The notes under the pieces were generated by a model that made no database searches, was not told the origin of the DNA, and saw nothing but the letters and a program-made list of their open reading frames with translations. Both the position numbers and the translations under genes were made by a program. From JABGPL01 sp964387885 (GTDB lineage Bacteria > Electryoneota > AABM5-125-24 > Hatepunaeales > Hatepunaeaceae), in NCBI GenBank assembly GCA_964387885.1, contig CAYLYZ010000007.1:19708-83707 (forward strand): a DNA stretch of 64,000 nucleotides, written 5' to 3'. This document shows, one piece after another, positions 37,554 to 45,200 of this stretch. Each line of letters starts with the position of its first letter. Within the stretch, counting starts at the first letter, position 1.

Positions 37554-39248
37554 TTAGACGTCCCGTTCCTGGATTGATTGTCTTCCCAACCTCAAAGGAA
37601 TTAACAGAATCAGCGCATTAACACCGGCAACCATTACTACAGCCCCAAGAGCACGCCCTGCCGGGAACGGGCCATGTCCCAGTAGATATATAAAATAACC
37701 ACTGGCAGGCCACCCCAGAATTGCTACCATAATAGCTACATACAGGAGACTGATCACAACTGTCAAAACTCCCCCGGGAGTTGAAGCGATACGCATCGGG
37801 CTTTCTTCCTTGAAGTCAGGAAAGAGTGCACCCATTCCAATACCGAGTCCCGTAAGTGCAACTCCCATCAGAAATGTTCCGACTGTCGTCAGGATCATCA
37901 TTGCCTGCGTTACATTCAGAACCTGATTTGTTATCCATACAATTATCTCACATAATCCCATAAATATTACAAATGCGAGGAAAAACTTCTCCCAGAAAAG
38001 CATATTCACCGAAACAGGTGCTCCCCTCACCACCCAGAATCCATGACCTTCCAAACTGATAAGTGGGAATACAAATCTAACTGCAAGCGTTGCCAGGATA
38101 AATCCGGTGAAAGCAAAATTCAGGAATAGTACTAATATCTTCCAGTGGGGATTATCGAAGTTAAAACGCGATGACACATAGATCAGGTTTAAAAGATATA
38201 CCATCAGGAAAGCGACGAGTATCAGAAACTGTCCCCATTGACTGGGATTCCTGACAAACATCAGGACATCCTTGAGTAACATCGCATTTAATGGATTTGG
38301 AAGAATCTTTCGTGTAAATCGATATGCAGATTTTTGGGACTGATAGTGGCTCTTCCGTCCTGTGAAATCTTCAAACGCCGCCCAACTCGGATAATAAACC
38401 CTTGAAGACAACACGACCAACCATCGAAGCCAGACAATTGAGGTGAGTGTTAACAGAGTTAAGAGAAACAGGATTCTCGAATTATTGCCCTTGCGCGTTT
38501 CACGCATTGCGGTAGCAAGCCAGCTTGGTGGGGTCAACGGAGACTTACTTTCCTGGCTTAGAGTAGATATATACTGCTCAGCGGCTGAAGTCCGGATCTT
38601 CCCTTCGACAATAAGCCCTTGTCTGCGCTCATTAATGACAAATATAATAGATCCAACCAGGATTAAAGTCATCATTATTGTAACCAGACGTGCTGAGGTC
38701 AGTCGAATCAAGAACACCAGCATGATCAATATTGTAACCCCAATTTCAGCCGAAATTAAAATCAAGGGTCCTAATCCGAAGATAATCAAAATGGTCGTCA
38801 TGAAAACAGGAATATCCATCACCCAGCCCCAGGCAATTATCAATGGCACTCCCATGACGGCAAGTGACCAGGAACTGTAGGTCAGGTTATCCATGAAGCG
38901 ACTCAAGAAAACACGACGGTGTGAGACGGGACGGGCAAAAAGAAACGGAATCTCCTCTGATCTGTAGATCGTCGCGATTCCGGTGATGAGATTACTGACG
39001 ACGAGCATCGCGAACAATGTGAACCACGTTATCGGAATTACTTTCCACATCAATGGTTCACCAATATCCTGAATAGAAAGCAACTTCTCGAAGATTATCC
39101 TGAAGAAGAATGTCGCGCCAATGCCAAACCCGATTATGACAATCAGCGAAACTGCTTTCCCGATCCGCATCCTCAGAGTATCAAGTGCAAATGAACCCCA
39201 GAGTATCCGCAGTTTCCACCCCATTCCTGTCAGTGGAAATTCCGACAT
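37554..39248 (-). CDS. ABC-2-type exporter permease
   Basis: A 564-residue integral membrane protein with about twelve hydrophobic segments in two clusters (about 28-250 and 330-555) separated by a polar stretch. It carries no ATPase motif. Its ATG overlaps the stop of the ATPase gene upstream (TGATG), so the two form a transporter. The family resembles large 'putative ABC exporter' permeases of unknown cargo. No accessory membrane-fusion protein or regulator lies beside the pair. Confidence 0.85.
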   Translation of the reverse strand: MSEFPLTGMGWKLRILWGSFALDTLRMRIGKAVSLIVIIGFGIGATFFFRIIFEKLLSIQDIGEPLMWKVIPITWFTLFAMLVVSNLITGIATIYRSEEIPFLFARPVSHRRVFLSRFMDNLTYSSWSLAVMGVPLIIAWGWVMDIPVFMTTILIIFGLGPLILISAEIGVTILIMLVFLIRLTSARLVTIMMTLILVGSIIFVINERRQGLIVEGKIRTSAAEQYISTLSQESKSPLTPPSWLATAMRETRKGNNSRILFLLTLLTLTSIVWLRWLVVLSSRVYYPSWAAFEDFTGRKSHYQSQKSAYRFTRKILPNPLNAMLLKDVLMFVRNPSQWGQFLILVAFLMVYLLNLIYVSSRFNFDNPHWKILVLFLNFAFTGFILATLAVRFVFPLISLEGHGFWVVRGAPVSVNMLFWEKFFLAFVIFMGLCEIIVWITNQVLNVTQAMMILTTVGTFLMGVALTGLGIGMGALFPDFKEESPMRIASTPGGVLTVVISLLYVAIMVAILGWPASGYFIYLLGHGPFPAGRALGAVVMVAGVNALILLIPLRLGRQSIQERDV

Positions 39249-39991
39249 CAGATTGAAGTCTTTTTAGTCAGTTCAAGGAAGGCATCTTCAAGGCTGGTGC
39301 TCCCACTGGAAATCTCTTCGATCGTTCCGGTTGCGACCAGTTTACCCTTTTTAATAATTCCAATCCGGTCACACAGTTCTTCAGCATTGGAGAGAGTATG
39401 AGTCGACATAAACACCGTTCCCCCACCCTGGCAGAATTCAACAAGGACGTCTTTGACGAGTTTCACACCTGAAGGATCTAGACCTACCATCGGTTCATCG
39501 ATGAAAACTACATCGGGTGAATGGATAAACGCCGAAGCCATGACGAGTCGTTGTTTCATACCGTGTGAGTATTCACCGGCACGTTTATCCGCCCATTCAT
39601 CCATATCGAACTTGTTAAAAAGGTGATTAACCCTGCGGATAGTGTCGTAAGTACTCATCCTGTAAAGACCGGCACAGTAGAAGAGGAATTCCCGTCCGGT
39701 GAGGCTTTCGTAGATATAGGGGCTGTCGGGTACAAATCCCATCAGTCTTTTGGCAGGTATCGGATCCTGTTGAACGTCATTCCCGACGATCTTTACTTTG
39801 CCTTCAGTCGGACGGGTCAGTCCGGTGGCAAGTTTCATCGCGGTAGTCTTTCCCGCGCCATTGCGCCCGAGAAATCCGAACAATTCACCGGGGTATACAT
39901 CGAGGCTAAGACTGTCAAGAGCGACTGATTTCCCATAGCGTTTCGTAGCGCCATAAAACTCAATCGCCGGTGTTCCGTTTGAAGTTTCCAG
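39248..39991 (-). CDS. ABC transporter ATP-binding protein
   Basis: ATPase partner of the overlapping permease. Visible: Walker A GRNGAGKTT, Q-loop region MGFVPDSPYIY, signature EYSHGMKQRL (SHGMK for LSGGQ), Walker B VVFIDEPMVGLDPSG and the H-loop STHTL. The first canonical start (TTG, 39883) would leave only six residues before Walker A and remove the first strands. The open frame upstream clearly encodes the missing N terminus (IEFYGATKRYGKSVALDSLS), so the gene is extended to a CTG at 39989-39991; an ATT at 39964 is the other option. Neither has a strong ribosome site. The frame is closed by TAG just above. Confidence 0.85.
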   Translation of the reverse strand: METSNGTPAIEFYGATKRYGKSVALDSLSLDVYPGELFGFLGRNGAGKTTAMKLATGLTRPTEGKVKIVGNDVQQDPIPAKRLMGFVPDSPYIYESLTGREFLFYCAGLYRMSTYDTIRRVNHLFNKFDMDEWADKRAGEYSHGMKQRLVMASAFIHSPDVVFIDEPMVGLDPSGVKLVKDVLVEFCQGGGTVFMSTHTLSNAEELCDRIGIIKKGKLVATGTIEEISSGSTSLEDAFLELTKKTSI

Positions 39992-40330
39992 GAGTAAAAA
40001 TCTCTAAATACAGGTCCGAATTTAGTATTTGATATCAACATCCAAAGCACTGGATTTCCAGACTCAGAAGTCTAATCAGATACATCATTTAAAGATAATA
40101 AATGGTGGGGGGAAAGTCAATTGAAGCAGAGCGTTAAATACTTTCAATTCTCTATGGAAATGTAGGGGTATGTCACCACGTTCCATAATCCCAATATGAT
40201 TATACAATCCAATTCCACATTTAACCGTTTCATGAATTCGAGCATATAATCGTCAAAGTGATAGATGACTGACCGGTAATACTATTGATTTATATTGACT
40301 TAGGATGAAGGATTAAGTTTCTAACTGATG

Positions 40331-40415
40331 TCGTCTTTGCGAGAATCGTAGAGACGAAGCAATCTCTGCGAGTTCCTATACAAATGGGATTGCTTCGCTG
40401 CGCTCGCAATGACGA
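40331..40415. repeat. 85-bp palindromic repeat
   Basis: Inverted ends TCGTCTTTGCGAG / CTCGCAATGACGA (one mismatch) enclose a second inverted pair CGAAGCAATCTC / GGGATTGCTTCG (one mismatch). This is a REP-like element found dispersed in many bacterial genomes; a degenerate copy is at 15189-15379. Apart from this and the palindromes at 40459 and 40529, the 585 bp from 39992 to 40576 show no gene. Confidence 0.75.
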
Positions 40416-40458
40416 GGTGTGATGTGAATAATTGGGTTATTGCTGGTTTTTCGAACAG

Positions 40459-40478
40459 GGGCACGGCACGCCGTGCCC
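40459..40478. repeat. 20-bp GC-rich palindrome
   Basis: GGGCACGGC-AC-GCCGTGCCC, a perfect 9-bp stem. It has the same design (A/GTAGG-like lead, then a symmetrical core) as the ends of the elements at 19658 and 41732 but a different core sequence; only one end is present here. Confidence 0.6.
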
Positions 40479-40528
40479 GTACGGTGTGTTTTGGTTTGAG
40501 ATTTTGACATTTATACAGATTTTGTTTT

Positions 40529-40562
40529 GTTATTAAAATAATATGTCGTATATTTTAATAAC
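40529..40562. promoter_or_regulatory. Operator-like palindrome upstream of the Fic-like gene
   Basis: Perfect 12-bp arms (GTTATTAAAATA and TATTTTAATAAC) separated by 10 bp, ending 14 bp before the start codon. A TTGACA (40504-40509) lies 20 bp to its left, so the left arm would overlap a -10 region and a bound protein would block transcription. The same arrangement (TTATTAAAAT, 12-bp gap, ATTTTAATAA) recurs immediately downstream of the gene at 41693-41724. The winged-helix domain of the encoded protein is the obvious candidate to bind both. Confidence 0.7.
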
Positions 40563-40576
40563 GTCTGAAATATTAA

Positions 40577-41674
40577 ATGGTGACTGAGATGAAAGATAAC
40601 CAGTTTGTTTGGGAGACCAGTCCGAAAGCTTCAGCTCCTAAGGCAGAAAAGCAGGAGTTGGGATCTACGCCTGATTTCCAACTTCAGGATAACACTGTTC
40701 TGTTTGATGATAAACTGCGCGGATTGTTCTATGATGCATCTATAGCGTTAGGGAGGTTGGATAATGCGACCTCGCTTCTTCCTGACCTTAATGTTTTCAG
40801 TTACTTGTACGTGCTGAAAGAGGCTGTTTTGTCATCGAAGATTTCGGGGATTCACACCTCACTCTTCGATCTGCTGACGATTGGTCATGGACTGTTTCCC
40901 AGGGATACCTCCGAGACTGTTGAGGAAGTCATGCAGTATGTTAATACAATTATGTTTGGGATGAGGATGAATCCATCGAGGTCGAGGGTAACTGAGGAGC
41001 TCATCTCAATGATTTATGTGAATTTAGCCAGGAACGAACCTGAAAGCATTATTGAAGAGGGCAAACAAGCAATAGAAAAAATCTTCCAGTATTTAAGTAA
41101 CCTTATTAACAATAAGGCTACGCCTTCACTTGAAAAAGCTGCTTTTATTCCTGCCCAATTCTATGCTATATCCCCATTGCCAAAATATAATTTCAGGATT
41201 AGTCGTATACTTACGACGTTGCTACTCAATGATAAAATGATGCTATCAGCACCATTGTCATTCATCAGTTCATATTTTCATAAACACAAAAATGAATATC
41301 ATCAAAAGCTCAATACTGTAAAGGAATTTGGCGATTGGAAGGGATGGCTGGATTTTTTTTCTACAGCGGTAATTGAAACTGCTCGCGAGGGATTAGAGAC
41401 TGCGGAGTCAGTTCATTGTGACCGACAAAATGATATAAATGCGATTGAAAGAGAATTCCCCCGCCATGCAGCATTAATGACAGTGCGAGAGACATTGTCA
41501 ACAAAGCTGATTTCGACTATTCCTGATATTGCAGAGCAGACAGGATTGACATACCCAACGGTTAAGTCATCACTTGATAAACTAATTGAGATGGGTATTG
41601 TGAGATTGGTGCATAAAAGGTTGCGGAACAAATCCTTTGTATATTGGAGTTATATTCAGTACTTTGAAGAATAA
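40577..41674 (+). CDS. Degenerate Fic-family protein with C-terminal winged helix
   Basis: A 365-residue protein with the Fic_N-type start (DASIALGRLDNATSLLPDLNVFSYLYVLKEAVLSSKISG), in which the inhibitory SSxIEG motif reads SSKISG. The Fic core is shortened, and at residues 199-210 the HPFxDGNGRxGR motif reads SPLPKYNFRISR: the catalytic His, the Asp and the three Gly are replaced, while Asn205, Arg207 and Arg210 remain. The following helices (LTTLLLNDKMMLSAPLSFISSYFHKHKNEYHQKL) are typical Fic. The C-terminal 60 residues form a winged helix (IPDIAEQTGLTYPTVKSSLDKLIEMGIV). AMP transfer is unlikely; a transcription-regulator role is suggested by the flanking palindromes. Confidence 0.85.
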   Translation: MVTEMKDNQFVWETSPKASAPKAEKQELGSTPDFQLQDNTVLFDDKLRGLFYDASIALGRLDNATSLLPDLNVFSYLYVLKEAVLSSKISGIHTSLFDLLTIGHGLFPRDTSETVEEVMQYVNTIMFGMRMNPSRSRVTEELISMIYVNLARNEPESIIEEGKQAIEKIFQYLSNLINNKATPSLEKAAFIPAQFYAISPLPKYNFRISRILTTLLLNDKMMLSAPLSFISSYFHKHKNEYHQKLNTVKEFGDWKGWLDFFSTAVIETAREGLETAESVHCDRQNDINAIEREFPRHAALMTVRETLSTKLISTIPDIAEQTGLTYPTVKSSLDKLIEMGIVRLVHKRLRNKSFVYWSYIQYFEE

Positions 41675-41691
41675 GTAAAGGTGAAATAGAT

Positions 41692-41725
41692 GTTATTAAA
41701 ATCTATGCCTTACTATTTTAATAAT
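41692..41725. promoter_or_regulatory. Second operator-like palindrome, downstream of the Fic-like gene
   Basis: TTATTAAAAT (41693-41702) and ATTTTAATAA (41715-41724) separated by 12 bp, the same arms and the same spacing as at 40530-40561 with an unrelated spacer. It starts 18 bp after the stop codon. No T tract or GC-rich stem is present, so it does not look like a terminator. Confidence 0.65.
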
Positions 41726-41731
41726 AGCAAT

Positions 41732-41851
41732 GTAGGTCGGAATCTTATTCCGACTTTTTTTTACACGATAATATTGATAATTATCCTCTCACGAATCTGG
41801 TTGGTCTACACGTCTATGATATAAAATCGTCGGAATGAGATTCCGACCTAC
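41732..41851. repeat. 120-bp element with palindromic terminal inverted repeats
   Basis: The left end (41732-41754: GTAGGTCGGAAT, 3 bp, ATTCCGAC) and right end (41829-41851) are inverted copies of each other with one mismatch over 23 bp, and each is itself a palindrome. The design parallels the 101-bp unit at 19658-19758 (GTAGGGGCGAAT..., one mismatch near the same position), though the cores differ. No coding capacity. MITE- or REP-like. Confidence 0.75.
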
Positions 41852-41993
41852 GAATTGGTGAAATCTAATCAATCATTATTCTTCAAAAAGGAGTATTTTC
41901 CCAAAAAAAATCTTGACTTGAATTAAAAAAAAATCTATATTTAATGCTTTAGTGAAATTGAAGCTGTTCTAACTGCTCAAAAACACTAAGACT

Positions 41994-42065
41994 GGCTCCA
42001 TCGTCCAGTGGTTAGGACACAGGGTTTTCGACCCTGCAACGGGGGTTCGATTCCCCCTGGGGCTA
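41994..42065 (+). tRNA. tRNA-Glu (TTC anticodon)
   Basis: A full cloverleaf of 72 nt: acceptor 41994-42000 with 42058-42064 (includes a G-T first pair), D stem GTCC/GGAC, anticodon stem CAGGG/CCCTG with loop TTTTCGA (anticodon TTC at 42027-42029), T stem GGGGG/CCCCC with loop TTCGATT, discriminator A. The 3' CCA is not encoded. A terminator follows at 42091. Confidence 0.96.
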
Positions 42066-42090
42066 CAGCAATTCAATTCTTGAATTTCAA

Positions 42091-42119
42091 ACACCTCTGG
42101 CTTTGCCGGAGGTGTTTTA
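42091..42119 (+). terminator. Intrinsic terminator after tRNA-Glu
   Basis: An 11-bp stem with one mismatch (ACACCTCTGGC with GCCGGAGGTGT, TTT loop) followed by TTTTAT, 25 bp past the tRNA. It may also serve the convergent phosphoesterase gene. Confidence 0.88.
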
Positions 42120-42148
42120 TTTGTCAACATCGTTGAGCCTGAAACAGC

Positions 42149-43387
42149 TTAATCGGTAATAACAACTTCATCAATAATATATTCCTCTTCCGGATTACCC
42201 TTTGGAACTCCTATCGTCCTGATCCGCATATTGTCCGGTTCAATCGAAACAACGGTGTAATGGTAGGCACTGACATGGGAGTCATGTGTGACGTCATAAC
42301 CATCAGCAAAATACATCTTACGTATCTTTTCCCTCTTCCTGAATGAGTTTGCTGCCCTGATAGTCGTTCCGGCTCCGCTGCTGACGATAAACTGAATGTT
42401 GTCTCTTGGGAATTTCGCTTCCTTCTCAAACCTCAAGACATTGCGCTGATAAATATGATCGTGACCTGAAAAGACAACCTGTACCCCACTCTCCTTAAAC
42501 AGGTCTATCAGTTCTGCTTTTTTATTCAGTAGATCCGGTCCATATCGCTTATTGTACCAGTCCTTCCAGTGCCAATTGTATGAAAATGGGCATTGATGCA
42601 TTGATACTATTTTGAATTTCTTTTTGCAATCCGAGAGTTTCGATTCCAACCAGGCTGGATTTTCAGCATCTCCTGAGATCATCCATACCGAATACAGTGA
42701 ATCCTGCTCCGCGTTTGTCAGATCATCCATAAAATCTATCAGAATGTTTGAATCAATGACAAACAACTCTGCGTCAGGGAACTCAACTGTATAAAACGAA
42801 GGATAATCCCAGACAGCATCGTAATTTGGGCTGCCGTATTTACTGTCGTGTTTACGTTCATGATTTCCGACTGTCGGCAAATATGGGATTTCCCTCAGAA
42901 TTGAATGATCACGATTGTAATCCTTCAGGAAATATGCCCAGTGTTCTGGTACACGTCCATCCTGCCCCATTATATCACCGGTATTGAGGATAAAATCGTA
43001 GCTGTTTTCCCTACTAACTGTGTAAACAACATCCCGCATCATTCGTCTTGTATCAGATCCGTAATCCGGCTTATTGAGGATGAAATATCCAAGTCCATAA
43101 AAGCCCTGTCCCAGAGCGTAAAGCTGGTAAAATGGGAAGAACCACATTTTCTTTGAAGTCCAAACACCTTCGGTTGCGAATTTCACCTGCAATCTCCAGG
43201 CAGGCTGTGAATCACCATAGACAACAAATTCGGGATTGTATTCCAGCTTGTTTTCCGACATCAATGAGGGGATTTGATAAAATTCGGGATCGTAGGTTTC
43301 TCTCAGCAAACCGGGTGAAGCACAACCGGTTATTATCAAGAAAAGCACAAGTATCAGAAAAGGTGCAATTCGATTTGAAAATCTCAA
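42149..43387 (-). CDS. Metallophosphoesterase lipoprotein
   Basis: A 412-residue calcineurin-like phosphoesterase exported as a lipoprotein (signal FLILVLFLIITGC, lipobox ITGC, acylated Cys about residue 22). The metal-site motifs are complete and in order: YGDSQ (about 57-61), NTGDIMG, VGNHERKH, SMHQCP and SGHDHIYQR. The C-terminal part is beta-rich. It resembles purple-acid-phosphatase-like bacterial enzymes that act on extracellular phosphoesters. The start is TTG at 43387. It converges on the tRNA and ends 29 bp from the terminator. Confidence 0.92.
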   Translation of the reverse strand: MRFSNRIAPFLILVLFLIITGCASPGLLRETYDPEFYQIPSLMSENKLEYNPEFVVYGDSQPAWRLQVKFATEGVWTSKKMWFFPFYQLYALGQGFYGLGYFILNKPDYGSDTRRMMRDVVYTVSRENSYDFILNTGDIMGQDGRVPEHWAYFLKDYNRDHSILREIPYLPTVGNHERKHDSKYGSPNYDAVWDYPSFYTVEFPDAELFVIDSNILIDFMDDLTNAEQDSLYSVWMISGDAENPAWLESKLSDCKKKFKIVSMHQCPFSYNWHWKDWYNKRYGPDLLNKKAELIDLFKESGVQVVFSGHDHIYQRNVLRFEKEAKFPRDNIQFIVSSGAGTTIRAANSFRKREKIRKMYFADGYDVTHDSHVSAYHYTVVSIEPDNMRIRTIGVPKGNPEEEYIIDEVVITD

Positions 43388-43641
43388 TGGTTTTTAAGTC
43401 TCACAGTGGTTGAATTGGTTCTTGGAAAAGTTTCGGCAATCTGAAATTGAATTACATTTCAGCATAAACATCTCTTTTGTCAGCTAAATAAATGATACGC
43501 ATGATTATCTTTGAAGACAAGTACGCTAATTACATTTGAGGCACAATCAAGAATCTCATTAAGGTTCCTACATCATGAGTATTCTAATATCTATATTTGC
43601 CTGAAGACACAGTTATCAACTAAATTATAAACAACCATGAT

Positions 43642-44502
43642 ATGTTGACAACGAAGGCACTGAATAGTAAATTACGTTTGTCAAAAGGATTAACTCAATT
43701 GTCATATTCAGAAAAATACTCAACGCTTTTTAATGACGTAGCTAAATTGTACGATAAGGTGCGTCCTGGCTATCCTGGTAAATTAATAAAAGAAGTTCTT
43801 TTACATGCCTCTGTTCCCGAGGGGGGAAAAATCCTTGAAGTCGGATGTGGAACTGGTCAACTAACTGTACCCTTAGCTGCACAAGGATACGAAATTTCAG
43901 CTATTGACCGCGGTCCTGACATGGTCAGAATTGCAAATCAGAAATGCAAAGCATACCCTCAGACTCAAGTTTTCAATTCAACATTCGAGGATTGGAAGGA
44001 TTTACCGGCAAGTTATGATCTTTTAACGTCTGCACAAGCCTTTCACTGGTTTGATCAAAGTTATGGAATTCGACGTGCGGATGAGCTGCTTAAACCAACT
44101 GGATCAATAGCGCTTATTTGGAATGTTCAACGTAGATCACGAGATACTGATTTCTGGCACGCAACCAATCCAATTTATAAGAAATACGATCAGGCTTCAA
44201 CAGCAGGACATAAACCGCTTGAGTGGAGTATTGACAAATACATAAACGCACTTAAGATTTCGGAATTATTCAGTAACCCCATCGAGTTCATTGTGGAATG
44301 GAATAAAGTGTATTCACACGATGAATATCTAATGTTGTTAAATACCTACTCTGACCATCTCGCTTTACCTGATCCACAAAAGAACTCGTTTTTTTCAGAG
44401 ATTAGCAAGATAATCAAAGAGTTTGGTGGACAGGTAGAAAGGTTGTATGAGACTATTGCCATCGTTTCCAAAAAGAGAGTGGAAGTTCTTGAACAAATAT
44501 AA
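43642..44502 (+). CDS. Class I SAM-dependent methyltransferase
   Basis: A 286-residue methyltransferase of the type with an N-terminal FNDVAKLYDKVRPGYP segment. Motif I is ILEVGCGTGQLTVPLA (about residues 64-79), motif II ISAIDRGPDMVRIA, and the later SAQAFHWFD segment is typical. The last third (SDHLALPDPQKNSFFSEISKIIKEFGGQVERLYETIAIVSKK) matches the same family. Substrate unknown. The first 15-20 residues before LTQLSYSEKY are not conserved-looking, so the start may be slightly downstream. The HAD gene begins 12 bp later. Confidence 0.9.
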   Translation: MLTTKALNSKLRLSKGLTQLSYSEKYSTLFNDVAKLYDKVRPGYPGKLIKEVLLHASVPEGGKILEVGCGTGQLTVPLAAQGYEISAIDRGPDMVRIANQKCKAYPQTQVFNSTFEDWKDLPASYDLLTSAQAFHWFDQSYGIRRADELLKPTGSIALIWNVQRRSRDTDFWHATNPIYKKYDQASTAGHKPLEWSIDKYINALKISELFSNPIEFIVEWNKVYSHDEYLMLLNTYSDHLALPDPQKNSFFSEISKIIKEFGGQVERLYETIAIVSKKRVEVLEQI

Positions 44503-44514
44503 ACAGTCGAGAAT

Positions 44515-45162
44515 ATGAACACAGTCATCTTTGACCTTGATGGCACAATAACCGATCCGTCTGAAGGAATAACAAAGTCGATTAATTACTCCTTGATTGA
44601 GCTTGGTTTTCCATCTCGTCAGCGTAAAGAACTTTTAATTTATATTGGAAAACATTTGATTCCAACATTTTCAGAATTGACAGGAACTGAAGACAAAGAA
44701 GTCCTCACTGAAGCGGTCAAACTGTTCAGAGCGAGATACATTCCTGTTGGTTACAGGGAGTGTAAACTATACGATGGAATTGTTGACATCCTTTCCTTTC
44801 TTGCTGATGGTGGTTCTAAGCTTTGTATTGCAACTCTAAAACGTCAGGACGTAGCATTAAATGTAATAAGATACTTAGAAATTGACAAATACTTCACACA
44901 GATCTGCGGATGTGATTTATACAGATCAAAGGCTGACCTCTTGCGTGATATACTTGATGAAAAGGTTCTGGGTAAAAGACCGATAATAATGATTGGTGAT
45001 AGAGACACTGATTTCCTCGCTGCTTCCGAGGTAAATATGTCATCATTGGCAGTACGGTGGGGTTTCGGTGAAGAAGAAGAATACATTCTGGCAACTGATG
45101 TTGTTAGCAATCCTGAAGATTTGCCTGAAGCGATAATCAGTAATGTACGATTTGTTGATTAA
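44515..45162 (+). CDS. HAD-superfamily hydrolase, phosphoglycolate-phosphatase-like
   Basis: A 215-residue HAD hydrolase. Motif 1 is FDLDGTITD (nucleophile Asp8 or thereabouts), motif 2 is the Thr in CIATLKRQ, motif 3 Lys in YRSKADLL and motif 4 IMIGDRDTDFLAA. The cap is the alpha-helical C1 type (EGITKSINYSLIELGF...), as in Gph/PpaX enzymes that dephosphorylate small phosphoesters or pyrophosphate. It follows the methyltransferase by 12 bp and precedes the serine hydrolase by about 40 bp, so these may be co-transcribed. Confidence 0.93.
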   Translation: MNTVIFDLDGTITDPSEGITKSINYSLIELGFPSRQRKELLIYIGKHLIPTFSELTGTEDKEVLTEAVKLFRARYIPVGYRECKLYDGIVDILSFLADGGSKLCIATLKRQDVALNVIRYLEIDKYFTQICGCDLYRSKADLLRDILDEKVLGKRPIIMIGDRDTDFLAASEVNMSSLAVRWGFGEEEEYILATDVVSNPEDLPEAIISNVRFVD

Positions 45163-45200
45163 CAGGTTGAATATGGATTATGTTATTGAGGAGAAGAAAT

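Noticed and set aside
41692..41725. Palindrome after the Fic-like gene considered as a terminator
   Set aside because: The arms are AT-only with a 12-bp gap and no T tract; the match to the upstream palindrome in arms and spacing favours a protein-binding site.
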